A stretch of DNA of 64,000 nucleotides from Incurvaria masculella (GCA_946894095.1 OX335643.1:5381036-5445035); one strand, 5' to 3'. Shown: positions 12,530 through 24,289, counted from the stretch's first letter. Numbers and translations are program-made. The notes: a model not told the origin generated them from the letters alone.

Positions 12530-12875
12530 TAAATGGATGGATAGGTTAATAAATGAATGGATTGATGGATGAATGCAAGTATGATTCCACACCAGCTACA
12601 AAACCATAAGACACTAAATAGATGAATAGGTTTATCGATGAATAGATTGATAATGGATGAATAGGTTAATCGATGAATAGATTGATAATGGGTGAATAGG
12701 TTAATCGATGAATGGATTGATGGATGAATGGGAGTATGGACCAATGGATGGATGGACAGGGCGGATGGACAAATGGGCGGATGTACCGATGGACTATTAG
12801 ATAGATGGACATGAGGACAGATGCTCGGAGAGATGGATGGAGAGATGCATGGGTGGAATGATGGACGAATGGACA
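12530..12875 (+). repeat. GATG/GAAT-type tandem repeat
   Basis: About 345 bp of imperfect GATGGATG, GATGAATAGGTTAATC and related units. Open frames across it are repeat artefacts. Confidence 0.85.
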
Positions 12876-12881
12876 TTTGTA

Positions 12882-13118
12882 GTAACACGGACAATTTTCC
12901 ATCTCCGCTTCGACCATTTTCTTCCAATGATATTGTACCAACCCGGGTGGACTTAACGCTACACGTCGCAAGAGACGGAGACTTACAATTTATTATAAAT
13001 CCGTGGAACATCTACCATTCGTGACAACAAAACCTTTTTTCAACGCTGAAAACGCCGAAATTGAACCCACGATTTCTGGCATGAGTAGCAAGGCCCCTTT
13101 CCCCTGAGCTGCGAACAG
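12882..13118 (-). mobile_element. SINE fragment, tRNA-like head, beside a satellite
   Basis: Body from CACGGACAATTTTCCATCTC to a decayed head near 13060-13118. Its truncated end touches the GATG-type tandem repeat. Confidence 0.65.
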
Positions 13119-13544
13119 CTCAATTATAAATCCATATGGGTGCTGGGATTGGTGGCATTGACTCCGTGGTCCGAGCGTTCGGCGTCTAAATCATAATGAG
13201 TATCAATTTGAACGTACCGAAAATGCAATATTGAGGTGCGAAATAATTTTGAATGGGGCAGAAAATTACCGTGCGCAAGCGAGTTTTGTATGGACGAATA
13301 TATCAATATGTCGTCTTATCAGCTCTGTGATCTGCATTCGTATCCGTGATGCCCTCAATCTTCACGGCGTCGGCATGGAGTAAAATAAGTACATATTACC
13401 AACATATTGTCGAAATTGTGTTTATTGGCGTGTCCTTCTTTGGGGGCGTCCATTTATTACGTGAGGCATTTAGGGGGGAGAATCTCACATGAGGGATAGG
13501 ACGGGGTTTCGGCAAATATTACGTAATTATTATTAATCTTATTT

Positions 13545-13740
13545 TACGTTAAGCTCGGCATTTGGCGTACGCCAGGACCTCACAAAAGAGGCGTCCGACG
13601 CCGCCCATGGGCTTTCACAGGGGCTGCGAAAACCATACCAGGTGCTTTTTCACACCATGTTGGAAGGACCTCAGGTTGTATTTTAAGGGGAAACCTCGGC
13701 AGGGAATCGATACCATCGCTTAGCGACCCTATAGATAAAA
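13545..13740 (-). repeat. Interspersed repeat with GGTTTTCGCAGCCCC landmark
   Basis: On minus: GGTGTGAAAAAGCACCTGGT, TATGGTTTTCGCAGCCCCTG and CCTGGCGTACGCCAAATGC. Other pieces: 8750-8850 (+), 11557-11612 (+), 16340-16450 (+), 54025-54150 (-). Confidence 0.6.
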
Positions 13741-14032
13741 TATCTACAGTATCGGTGGGTTCTTATTTTGGGAATGTCGACATGAAGCAATAGTAAAAGT
13801 GTATGGGGTGGAGAGTGATACAATAGGCTACTTTTTATCCAGTGTCGTCCCTAGACTGTGCTTAACTGAGCAGGAAAACTTAGCTAATGTAAACATATGT
13901 TATTTTTTTTTAAATCACAAAATTAATTGGATCATTATAACACATTTACAATTTATAAATTGAAAAGCAAACATTAGTTAAACATAAACATATTCCTTCA
14001 TTGGGGTATTGGATATAGTCTTATGTAATGTA

Positions 14033-14236
14033 ATTGTACATGGATAGCCAATACCCTAACCGCCGTCTTGATATTAGACTAACGTATCGCATTCCCGAAG
14101 GAGGAATTAAGTGTCAGGCCAGGTCCTCCCTATATCCTCCCCTCGACCATCGCTTCGTCCAACGCGATGTAGGCGAAGGATACAGTTTTACGTGGATTCC
14201 GAACCGTGGAACAGCTCGCATCCATGACGGTTTTCG
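14033..14236 (-). mobile_element. SINE fragment
   Basis: Tail and part of the body on minus (ACATGGATAGCCAATACC ... GTTTTACGTGGATTCCGAAC), with an internal deletion and no head. Confidence 0.65.
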
Positions 14237-14671
14237 CTTATACAACGAATAAGCTTATCAGATTACAAAAATATTTTCTTTCACAAATATAAAGTGTGTT
14301 AACATAGTTTTACCTTGTTTTATCGAATCGTATTAAAAAAAAAACATTTAATCACTATCAAGTGAATTTTCTTATGCTGCGTTGTTTTTGTAATTTCGCA
14401 AACCAATTACTTTTGCTGTAAGTAAAGACAGGCTCATTTTCCGAGAGATTTTTAGTCGAGTGTATTTAATTCAGCGAAATGAGTTGCAGCAGTACAAAAC
14501 TCTCATTGAATTCGTCTCTTTGCGACACAAGAAAACACTGTAGCAATATTAAAATGAGCTCTGAGCTACATTGTAGCAACACTATGTCACTCTGCGAGAC
14601 TCGAATGTTTGCTTAATACATGTCCCTCTTCACAAAAAGAAAACTTTAACTTTTGCGTTTGTTCTCTTGGC

Positions 14672-14829
14672 CAGGTTTTCACCAAGTGCTGATTTATTTT
14701 TATCGACCCATAAAGGGCCTTTGTTAATAAAGTGCTGATTATCTTGTACTGGTATTGATTGCAAGCTGCTAAGAATGGCCCTTATATGTGGCGATTAAGC
14801 TAATCAGCAGTAGGTGAAAAAGGCCCTTA
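14672..14829 (+). repeat. MITE-like element, family M1
   Basis: Same landmarks: GGTTTTCACCAAGTGCTGAT at the start and GGTGAAAAAGGCCCTTA at the end. Confidence 0.75.
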
Positions 14830-16139
14830 CAGTTTTATCGTTGCTAAATCTCCGGTGCTTTGCATTCTCAAATCAGAACAATATTCATAAACAATTAAAA
14901 AAAAACGTTTGGACCCATAAAATGATCATCAGATATTTACCGTTATAGGTTTCAAATATAGCTAGACCGTCAATGCATCTTTCTTTTTTTTTTTTATTCC
15001 AGAATAAAAAGTAAGTAGTTATTTTTAAAAATAATAAAATATCCTTTTATTTACTCCCATATGGTACTGAATGCAATCAGGTGTTTTCACGCACTTAAGC
15101 ACAATTTAAGACGGAATATCTCAGGAATATCTGCAATAAATATGAGTTGAATTTTCCCCTAAAGTAAACGCACGGTTTTCGCAGCCTCCGTTATAGTATT
15201 ATATACATATATATACTATAGTATTACAGCCTCCGAATGCACGTAAGACCATGGGTGTCATTCGGCACCTTATTTCTGAAGGCCTGGCGTGGCAATCTAA
15301 TTATGGTAGGCATAGCACACATAGAAGCCAAGACTTTTGTAAAGGCAAATCAAATTCCAATAAATTAGTTAAATCTAGGTACAGCTTGGATGCATGGTAC
15401 ATTTGGAACTCACTTTTTTATTTGTCAAAAACAAATCGTTATTTTGAATGCATACTAAACGCGAAAGGGGTAACCGTGAAATTTATACTTCCGAGGAAAC
15501 GAATTACGGCATTCGAGTCTTGCGAACCGTATATTTTCGAAAAGTGACATTGAAAAGAAATGTTTGTAAAAACTATTAAAAAAATACAATAAGTCAAATT
15601 GTTACTGCTTTAATAATTTCTGAGACAGAAAATGGAACATTAACCTCAAAAAACCATCTATTCTACAATCTTTCACAACATAACTAGAGCGGCTCGTAAC
15701 TCAGGGCGCTTAAAAAATCCACAGTTCGATGTGGCTTAAGAAATCCACTGTTCGTGTCGGCTCATACAAAAAGCTATTTCTTTTATAAACCTCTGTATAG
15801 ATATAGAGAACTTAGATGAAAATCTTTTTCATCTAAGTACAGGAAGCTATTTTCTGCCCCATTTCTAAAGATTATACCAACAACATCCCACCAGAACGTG
15901 TCATCTATTTTTTTAAATGTTATCATATGTTCTTATTTACTGGAATAATAAAAAAATTACAACGTCAAACTCCTTTTAACTCAGTCATTTACGAGAAAAA
16001 CTAATTTATGAGAACATCGGAGGCTTAAATCGGACATATTTTGTTGTAGAATAATAAAATAGATAGATAATAAATAATGGGCTTTATCAATTACAAAAGG
16101 TAGGCTCTGAATAAGAAAAGTTTATTTCTTCACAAATGT
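14830..16139. other. No gene seen
   Basis: AT-rich. Contains small palindromes at 15190-15228 (ATAGTATTATATACATATAT type) and 15811-15839 (ACTTAGATGAAAA facing its inverse). The 98-codon frame at 15251 follows a repeat scrap and is not recognisable. Confidence 0.4.
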
Positions 16140-16330
16140 GAGCTGCTCCATGGTTCCGAATCGACGTAGCTTAGGCGTGGTGACTTGCCCTCCATGCCAT
16201 AGGCCATGGGTTCAAATCCTCGCCCCGTTCATACGCCACTTTCTATATCTTTCTGCATTGAATTGAATTAGTACATTTCTTCACGAAATATAGCTAGCTG
16301 CTCAATGGTTCGGATCCCTACCTAGGTACG
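16140..16330 (+). mobile_element. SINE fragment with tRNA-like head
   Basis: Head with GGGTTCAAATCCTCGCCCCG, linker, then GGTTCGGATCC; body and tail are lost. A piece of another copy (GAGCTGCTCCATGGTTCCGA) sits just before it. Confidence 0.65.
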
Positions 16331-17036
16331 ATAAAGGTGTGAAGAAGCACCTGGCCGGCCGGCATGGTTTTCGCAGCCCCCTGAAATTACAAAAACCCAT
16401 AGGCGTCGGCGAGGGCGTCGGCATACGCTATATGCCGCTCTTGACATATATTTTTTTTGTATTAGCTATCTATTCCATAAAAAAACGCGGCACAGCAATC
16501 AATACAACCTAAATATACTATATCTCATACAAAGAAATCATGGTGTCATGACAAAACAGGTTTCCGATAAGCCGAATACCAAAATGACTCACATAATAGA
16601 CCGAAGTGCGCCGATCTACGGCGCATACCGGCCGGCTCGGCGTTTGACAGGAGCTATATGTCTTCGGGGCGGCCTTTGTCATATTTTTCGAAATCACTCA
16701 AAACCCGCCGACCTGAGATAGAGGCACGATAAGGCATATCTGACAAAGGCAGAGGCCGGATCCTTGTAAAAGGTTCGATGCGCCACGAATCAGGATTCCG
16801 TCGGTTTTTTATGCGTCAGTGTTTGTTTTTTTTTTAAGAATCTTTACCGTTGTTAAATAAACCTTATTCTTTTTAACGCTCAGATAAATAGTGACAATTG
16901 GTGCCACCGATACACCAACCAATAGTAACACTAACTAGTGTCAAAAGGAACATTTCGTCTACACAAAATTACAAAATGGAGCAAAAAGTCGGTTCTAGGT
17001 AAGGGTACTACCAAATATTTGTTTTACGTCTATTGT

Positions 17037-17213
17037 TTTTATGTAATCTGACATGGATGGCTATTACCAGACAACTACCGTTATGACATTAGCCCAATGC
17101 ACCACATTCCCGAAGGATTTTGGTGCCATGTCAGGACCTTCACTTTATGAGCACTGTTACAATGAACTAGATGGAAAAAACACGGACAATTTTTCATTGT
17201 CGCTTCATGACAC
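17037..17213 (-). mobile_element. SINE tail and body fragment
   Basis: From ATGTAATCTGACATGGATGG to CACGGACAATTTTTCATTGT on minus. The tail is of the CCCGAAGGA type, that of tRNA-headed copies. Confidence 0.7.
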
Positions 17214-17279
17214 AGATATGAGGCATAGCGCAAAAAGTAGGTAATTGTAAATGGTAACTTTTTGTAACGTTGTCTTCAC

Positions 17280-17636
17280 CATTTGTTTCCTTCTCTGTTT
17301 TAAAGAAAAAGACAGACTCCGTGATGAGGAGGATGCAACATGTCCACAAAGCAGACAATACCCATAGTGTTTTATTTAGTAAGATTTACGAAAATTTAAA
17401 TTACAAAATGACTTATAGCTAAAAGTAAACCACAACCGCTGTAGTCAAAATATAACAAAAATCAAATTGATTATAAATCTTCATGAAACAAGCTATCTCT
17501 GATGACGAATGTTTTTATTTTATCGTTGAGTAATCCACCTCCAAAGTTATTGTATAAAACGCGCGACAAATTAGAACTTTCGGTCGTTATAACTTAGAAT
17601 CCAAACACTATTTACAATGCCAATGGTCATCAGACA
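17280..17636 (+). repeat. Dispersed repeat, ~355 bp, copy 1
   Basis: Matches 32268-32618 throughout: GACAGACTCCGTGATGAGGA, GTAATCCACCTCCAAAGTTA, TTGTATAAAACGCGCGA, AATGCCAATGGTCATCAGAC. No frame is kept in both. Confidence 0.75.
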
Positions 17637-17639
17637 ACT

Positions 17640-18557
17640 AGTTCGATCAAATAAAGCTGTTTTGAGTATAATTTTGGATCTCTGACAAGAAATATGCGCA
17701 TGATCTTCTCTCCACGTTTGTATGGGGAGTAGAGCGGGAAGGCCCGCCTTAAATAAAGAACCATTTATTGTGCTAGCCGCTACAACTTCATATTTTTAAG
17801 AAGTTAATGCAGAAATAGCTAGGAACGACCGTGGCGCCAGCAAACCTCTTTGTTTGAATTCTGATCTCAAGTCCATGGCATCCGAAACCCTTAAATAAAA
17901 ACAATTACATCAATAAGTAAGTATATTTTAAGGATTTCACGTAAATATATGCACGGATAATTAATGGTGCACATTCGTCTCTCCGCGTGTGACGCTCGCC
18001 TGTGTTTATTTAAAAAGAGGAACGCATTTTATGAAAATAAAAAACCACGGACGTTTTGTTTTTCAAGCGCCCGCGCGCCGCGCCACAAAACTAAATGGCG
18101 CCGTCTCTCTCTTCGTCTTGCGGCGGAAGGGAGACGGCGCGGTATTTTTTTTCATTCGGTTATGAGAGCTGTCCACCATAAAGAATTTAAAAATTATATT
18201 ACCATGGACGATTTTGGAATATTTGAAATGTTTACTTTTGTGCTCGGAGCAGCTTTGGAGTACGCTTCCCACAGACTTTAGATCGATACTTGACGGTGTT
18301 TTGATAAATGGAAAGCATTAGTATGTAACACGGAGAATTTTATAGATAAGTACTCGAATATATTTTAAGTGCAAGTGTGATCAGAGCCCGTAGTCCGAAT
18401 AGTCAGCTACCGTCGATCGGTTTACAAATGTATGGAGAATTTAAATTCAAATTAAAAAAACTTTGATGCAACTTTGAAGAAAAAGAGTAAGTACACCTTT
18501 TATTACAATTCGAAGCGACCTAAAGTTCGTTTCTGAACCGTCGTACCAGGCTTAGTC
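17640..18557. other. No gene seen; GC-rich hairpin near 18090-18150
   Basis: GGCGCCGTCTCTCT and GGGAGACGGCGC face each other around an 18120 centre. The overlapping 105-codon frame follows from this GC-rich hairpin and shows no known domain. Confidence 0.35.
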
Positions 18558-18714
18558 TGGTTTTCACCAACTGCTGATTTATTTGAATCGACACTCAAAG
18601 GGCCTTTTTTACTAAAGTGCTGATTATCTCGAACTGTTATGGATTGCAAGCTGCTAAGAAAGGCCCTTAACATGTGGCGATTAAGCTAATCGGTAGTAGG
18701 TGAAAAAGGCCCTT
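18558..18714 (+). repeat. MITE-like element, family M1
   Basis: Starts TGGTTTTCACCAACTGCTGA and ends GGTGAAAAAGGCCCTTA. Confidence 0.75.
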
Positions 18715-19206
18715 AGCCTGTATTGCGTTGCGTAGCATTGTAAGCGTAATTAGGGAATGACAAAGAGCGAAGTACACAGATCTTGGAAGACGAGTGTCAA
18801 CGATCTCGCGCAACTGCCTGAAAAAGTAAATAAGTTGCAGTGGACGTTAAGCGAATTAACATTTGCGAATATGTGATTTAACAGCAAACGCAACGCTGCC
18901 GAAAATAATTTGACGTTGTCGTATACGCCGAGTCCACGATTTCATACAAATCGGTAGTCAGAGTTTAATTTTGACAGTTTGAAGAAGAATCACAGAATAT
19001 GAAGTAAAACTTGCATGAGTTTGACGTTTTAACGTTACTTCTAAGTTCCACAAACGCCAATTTAGGTGGCAAGTCGGACTAGAGGCTCTGAGCTATGAAC
19101 TATGAATCTTCTTGTTTTCTAGCCCTGTCAATCATTTAATTTTCATTTAATTTATTCAAACTTCAGGTAGTGAATGTACAATAAGTTGCATCACAAACTG
19201 GCGTGC

Positions 19207-19381
19207 AACCGGCTTAAGGTTTGAGAAAATATCTAAAGGAATTCGATCAATTCTTCACCAATCAGAAGCGTTTATGTCATACCTTCGGCGCTCTTACTGG
19301 GTAGAATATTTGGCATCCACTTCTGATTGGTGCAGAATTGATCGAATTCCCTCACATATTTTCTCACATCTCACGCCGGTT
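19207..19381. repeat. Fold-back element, ~65-bp arms
   Basis: Arms share AACCGGC, GAGAAAATAT, GGAATTCGATCAATTCT and CACCAATCAGAAG. Confidence 0.75.
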
Positions 19382-19837
19382 CAGCCCCTCATTGATCTGC
19401 GGATTCGACTAACCCAGTACATTGTGTACTTTAAATGGAGGTAATAGTAATCTTGTGTATTAATACGATAGAAATAAGTTTCTGATAAACGACACATTAC
19501 TAAGAAGCGGGGATGTACTTAAGAATTAAATATTAAAACAGAATCTCCTAAAATCGAAGTTATGCCAAACACTTGTAAGCCAAATAAAGAAACTGGAACA
19601 GACGGACGGACGCAGCGTCCGAGGGTTCCCCACGGGGCGCGTGCGAGCGCGCAGATTTACTGCGCATGCGCCGAAATAAGCGCGGAATTATAACAAACAC
19701 GATTTACAACGGCGCTTTATTGCGCCGCCCGAGCGAAGAGAGGACCCGTTCGAGTAATGCACTTGAAGTATGTGCCAGGGCCACCGATGTTACCGTGACC
19801 GAATAGGCTTTTATGGCGCTATCAGTGAAGAGAAAGA

Positions 19838-19975
19838 AAGGAGAAGTGGCTTCCGGTCGATATGGCGTCTTCGCCGTATGGTTAAAGTGACCATAAAATC
19901 GTATGAGAATGCGGCGGCGCGTCGTATGCCACACAGTCGAAAAAATGCCACCGCGCGCGAAAGTGTTCTTAAAAT
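19838..19975 (-). repeat. Copy of the GATGTTTCGACTGTGTGG repeat
   Basis: Reverse copy with GTCGTATGCCACACAGTCGA and CGATATGGCGTCTTCGCCG. Confidence 0.5.
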
Positions 19976-20512
19976 GGATTCGACAATCCAGTTCCCACAC
20001 ATACAAATCATTCAATACGTCTGCGACTATGTTTAGATGTGGATCTTAGACGCAACTCTTCGGACTTTGACCCACATACGTTTTCCTTGCAAATGCCAAT
20101 GCCTACTGTGGCGCCGAGAATGATGCGCAGGAGTAGTGAAATTCATGTCTAAAAACACTAAACTATTGATTTTTTTTAATACTGAAGATAAGGTGCTAGG
20201 AAAAAATCCTATGTTAAAAATATTTTTTTGACCTTGATCATTGATATATATTTTTTCCTTGAGTTTCGGTTGAGCCGTTTTCGAAGAGTAGTATTTAGTA
20301 TACAGGGTGTAATCTACTTTGAGGGTACTAATCGTCTTAAGTTGGATTGGCAGTTTTTGAAAATTGGAGATACTTAGCGGGTCTAACGCTAGTTGGCATA
20401 TCTCCTTCTTTTTTTCTTTTGGGCGCTACATATGGTATATGCCAGTCCCTCGATTAAGAGATGTCTAATGACCTGTTCCCTTCCCCTACTAGGCTCGCCC
20501 GGGGTAGTATTG

Positions 20513-20620
20513 GATAGCTCCTAGCATGGCCCCTAATTCCTTCGGGAATGTGGCATATGAGGCTAATATCATAACGGAAGTTGTGCGGTAATAGCCATTT
20601 ATGTCAGGTTTCATTAAAAA
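20513..20620 (+). mobile_element. SINE tail fragment
   Basis: TAATTCCTTCGGGAATGTGG to GTCAGGTTTCATTAAAAAA, plus orientation. Confidence 0.65.
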
Positions 20621-20825
20621 ATTGGTTACCTGTATCAAGAACCAATGCCCTTTCTATATTAAAAATATGAAAACTAAAAAAAACATGTAAAAATAAATTT
20701 CTCATAATAAAATTTAAAAACCGTTTGGAACATCTACGAAAGGAACGTTTGCACAGCGCAGCGAAGTTTGTTCACACATTCTAAGGTTTGTGGAAAACGG
20801 GTTACTCACGGTGTGTCGATGATAT

Positions 20826-20870
20826 CTCACGACGTTTCGAACCAAACATTTGGTCCATCATCAGGCGAGC
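20826..20870 (-). ncRNA. Hammerhead ribozyme motif 2 (Penelope-associated)
   Basis: On minus: stem I CTCGC, core CTGATGA, hairpin II GACCAAA/TTTGGTT, core GAAA, CGTC, then GTGAG pairing with CTCGC (one G-T). The conserved core is perfect. It lies about 130 nt from motif 1 with the same polarity. Confidence 0.85.
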
Positions 20871-20956
20871 ACCCGTGCCGGCGGCAGTCAACAGGGCACT
20901 GTCATTATTATTGAAATGTTTTCGTACAGACAGTGTCATAAATCGCTTACTTGTTT

Positions 20957-21000
20957 AAGTCGACGTTTCGTCCACCGCATTGTGGACTTCTTCAGGACTC
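20957..21000 (-). ncRNA. Hammerhead ribozyme motif 1 (Penelope-associated)
   Basis: On minus: stem I GAGTC, core CTGAAGA, hairpin II with GTCCAC/GTGGAC, core GAAA, minimal stem III with CGTC, then GACTT closing stem I. All five stem I pairs form (one G-T). The core fits CUGANGA...GAAA and cleavage would follow the GUC. The very short stem III is typical of Penelope hammerheads, which often work as dimers. Confidence 0.82.
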
Positions 21001-21520
21001 GCGGCGCGACCTGGAGGACTTCCGACACGTCGTCCAGTCAGAAATCAACTGCAGGTCGCCGGCTGCGAAGATTGTAGCTATGGGTAGCTTCAGACGCCGA
21101 TGAGGGTAGTTCCACAGCACAGCACGTTGCTCAGCGATGAATTTGTCCGTGCTCGATGGTATCGGCAACTGAAGTCTCGTAGAGCTATTTTGCGCCAATA
21201 ACGGAGACCACGACGGTGAAAGTTTCATGCTGTCATCTCTGTTAAAGTTGTAATGCCTTGAAATCTCAATAGATTCTCGGACCAAGCGTGGGATGTAGTG
21301 CCGTTCTACTGCAATTGTTTCAACTTGGTCAAAACGAATCCAATGATTTCCTCCACTGTTCAAGGCATGTTCACAGATTGCTGACTTGTGATACTCATTA
21401 CTTTTCACCGCCTTTGTATGCTCTGCTACTCTTGTTTGCACGCTCCGTTTGGTTTGGCCAACGTAGCTCTTTCCACAGCTACATGGTATTTTGTAAACTC
21501 CTGGAGCCTGTAGCGGGATC
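20992..21520 (-). pseudogene. GIY-YIG endonuclease domain of Penelope-like element
   Basis: The minus frame reads APGVYKIPCSCGKSYVGQTK (starting near 21500) and continues RSVQTRVAEHTKA...YHKSAICEHALNSGGNHW. GVY plus SYVGQT is the GIY-YIG pair, and the C-S-C...H pattern is the zinc-binding variant of Penelope. A stop sits just upstream at about 21520; shifting one base there restores a VIIRQD-like reading, so there is a frameshift. Not functional as it stands. Confidence 0.85.
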
Positions 21521-22069
21521 TTGTCTTATAATGACCTCAGCATGGAAGATACTTTGGTTAGAGGAGGGAACTGTCAGTTTGACGTTTTCCGCCGTTGACG
21601 AAGATTGTAGCTTAGGATGGGGGTAGTCTGCGAAGAAATTTGGGCTGCGTTCCGAATGTCAGATGATGTGCAGTACGCACTCACGGTATCTTGAGCGGTC
21701 CGGTTTTTCTTCTCTTCTCTTCGTCTGTACACACCGTGAGTAAGCCGTTTTCCACAAACCTTAGAACGAGTGTTAACCACGGTAATCTCAAATCATATAT
21801 TTGTTCACATAGCCCTAGGCGTCACGTGATCTTACGAAGGTAACACTCCTTCTCAAACTTTAGATATTTTTTGTGGAATCTTAAATTTGTTTTTCACCAA
21901 AACAGGATAAATTTGGTAATGGCTTCTTGTGTTATGTGACTTATGTTATCTAATAAGGGATTTACTGCTGCAGGCATCATTAAACTCACCCGTTAGAGTT
22001 GAACTCTATGGTGTAGTTAAAAAGAGCAAGGTCTCGTTCACAACAAAGCTTGTTTACGCCGGACAGTTG

Positions 22070-22603
22070 GGAATAAACAGCGGTGGATGAAAAATCGCCA
22101 AATTATGGGATTGTCTTAATGTGGTTCCTTTCTTCTTGACCATCCCGTGAAGCGTTTCGATTGATTTTGTCATGATGGGAATATAATGTAAAATAGGCTT
22201 TAACACAACCCCGATAAAAAAGATGTCAACTATATTTTGGTTAAATGTTATCTGGTTTCATCAACACAGTTTTAGTAAACTCAACTATAAAATTAATAGT
22301 TTTTTGCCTATTCTATACCGTTGCAACGGCTGGTACATACATTTCGCCAGCGTAATCATCATTTTTATATTTTATATGAATAAACAGCGGAGGATGAAAA
22401 ATCGCCAAATTATGGGATTGTCTAAATATAGTGTCTTTCTTCTTGACCATCCCGTGAAGCGCTTCGATTGATTTTGTCATGATGGGAATATAATGTAAAA
22501 TTGGCTTTAACACAACACTGATAACAAAAGAAGTCAACTATATTTTGGTTAAATGTTATTTGGTTTCATCAGCACAGTTTTATAAAACTCAACTATAATA
22601 TTA
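22070..22603 (+). repeat. Direct repeat, two ~225-bp units
   Basis: Units 22070-22300 and 22379-22603 both start AATAAACAGCGG.GGATGAA and contain GACCATCCCGTGAAGCG and ACTATATTTTGGTTAAATGT. The spacer (CGGCTGGTACATACATTTCG) recurs in diverged form at 22784-22841. Another diverged piece lies at 50880-50960. Confidence 0.7.
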
Positions 22604-22752
22604 AGCCCCGATTGCACGAATAGACGGGTGAGTTAATCAATGTTCAAACACGTCATTTTTAGTGAACCGTATGGAGTTCCTTCCGAACTGCCCACACAAA
22701 GTGACGTGTTTGATCATACTTTGACGTTGATTTTGATCGTGCACTCGGCCCT
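22604..22752. repeat. MITE with CAAACACGTCACTTT inverted words
   Basis: GAGTTAATCAATGTTCAAAC and an inverted AGTGACGTGTTTGATCATAC face each other. A second copy lies at 48812-48953. Confidence 0.65.
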
Positions 22753-22934
22753 ACGTGTTTTCATAGTTAAAGTGTTTTTGACAGTTGCATCGGCCGGTAC
22801 ATAAATATCGCCAGCGTAATCCTAATTTTCTTATTTTATTCTAAGTGTCTAATTACCGAGATATGCTTTTTTTAATTTATGATTTTATCTAGTGAATTAT
22901 GACGAAATGAGTGGATTATGACGAATTTTAGGAA

Positions 22935-23030
22935 TGTCTTGGCATGGAACCTAGATCCCACGTGGCGTGTTAGGCATTAATAAGACATGACAGAAGGTGT
23001 GATTAGCAATCCATGTCTAGTTTCATACGA
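22935..23030 (+). mobile_element. SINE tail fragment
   Basis: Tail only, of the TCCCACGTGG type; ends AATCCATGTCTAGTTTCATA. Confidence 0.6.
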
Positions 23031-23539
23031 CGTTCCCACGTCTTTACGGAACATTCGATTATTTTTTCATTAAATTAATAAATTACTTCGTGTGGAAAGT
23101 CTAACTATTTATTAAAAGGATATGCAGAAAAAATATATCCCAAATTTTGTGTACTGGCCGTTGCAACACCCTTTGTATGTTACTTTCTAATACATATTGA
23201 ATCCTATAAGTCGTATTCATAGAGCATCTGTCAAAACTTAGTACGAGATTAGCACCGGACTAACCATACAAAAACCGGTTTAGTCCGGCGGATTAAAGTT
23301 AGTCCGCCCACTCTGAATACAATCATATGATTATTTATTTAAAGAGTTGGTTATCATTTCAGGATGTACTTATCGGTGTTCTTCATTATCGGTGACCAAC
23401 TATCATGAAAGAGTTGCTGCTGAGTTTTCGTACTGAAATATTAAAATGTAAGTTCACCTTGTTTCACGAGCTTTTGCCATAAAATATCATAAAATCGCTG
23501 ATGGTCGAAAGGCCCTCACCACTTTCTTTCTATTCCTTT

Positions 23540-23858
23540 GGTGCATTTCTCCACGAATGCGAGCTATTTCACGGTTCTGATCTATGTAGATCCATCAATC
23601 AATCTATATGTCGGATCCATGTAAAACTGTAGACCTTCCCCTACTCGGTGATAGGTTTAAAACGTCCGGATTGGTGCCATCGCATTGCATGAAAAGATGG
23701 CCGAAACGGCAATGAAAATTTGTCCTCGTTCTCCATCCAATAAGATGTAGGCCTGCTCATAAAGAGAAGGTCCTAGCATAGTACCATCGGGAATTCCAAA
23801 TTTTGTGCTAATATCATGACAGTGGTTTTGGTATTAGCCAGCCATGTCCTTAAAACAT
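23540..23858 (+). mobile_element. SINE, head missing
   Basis: Starts in the linker (CACGAATGCGAGCTATTTCA), carries the whole body with a small insertion, and ends TATTAGCCAGCCATGTCC. Confidence 0.75.
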
Positions 23859-24289
23859 ATATTTTATTACCTGTTCACCGATAACATGTTCCAATGTTGC
23901 AGAGACCCTCGCGTTGTTTTGTCAGCATTGACATTCAAATGTTACGTCCCGGCAAGTCGGTGAACATAAAAGTCCATAATATACCAATAAATATAAATCA
24001 TTAACAATATTTTATAATTGGCCCCGAAAAAACGACGCCGCGCAAAAAGAGTTGGTTCTCAAAAGGCACGACATTGAATGACCTCCCGGGGCGGCTTAGT
24101 GGTTATGTGCAACGTCTCCGTGGTTCTATTTTGGTCGGTGCTAAATTCTCCTATGCGTTGATTTCATGTCCAGCGCGGTATAGAGATGCTGGACGATGTC
24201 CATTCTTACCTACACAAGGGCCACCACAGATAAAAACGAAGGAGATATGCCATCTTGAACGTATACTATAAGATCTGCTGCCTTCAATT

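Larger units (their letters stand above)
20781..21764 (-). mobile_element. Penelope-like element, truncated, with terminal inverted repeats
   Basis: Bounded by 36-bp arms (20781-20816 and 21729-21764) that are inverted and differ at one position. Between them, read on minus, lie the end of a GIY-YIG endonuclease frame and then two hammerhead ribozyme motifs. The reverse transcriptase part is missing, so this is a decayed, shortened copy. Penelope-like elements are known to carry GIY-YIG domains and hammerhead ribozymes in their terminal repeats. Confidence 0.85.

Noticed and set aside
12529..13011. 160-codon minus frame rich in Ser, His, Pro and Ile
   Set aside because: A translation of the GATG-type tandem repeat.
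15251..15547. 98-codon frame following GCAGCCTCC
   Set aside because: No domain or splice evidence; starts in a repeat scrap.
17964..18281. 105-codon frame
   Set aside because: It spans a GC-rich hairpin and AT-rich flanks, with no known motif and no paralogue.
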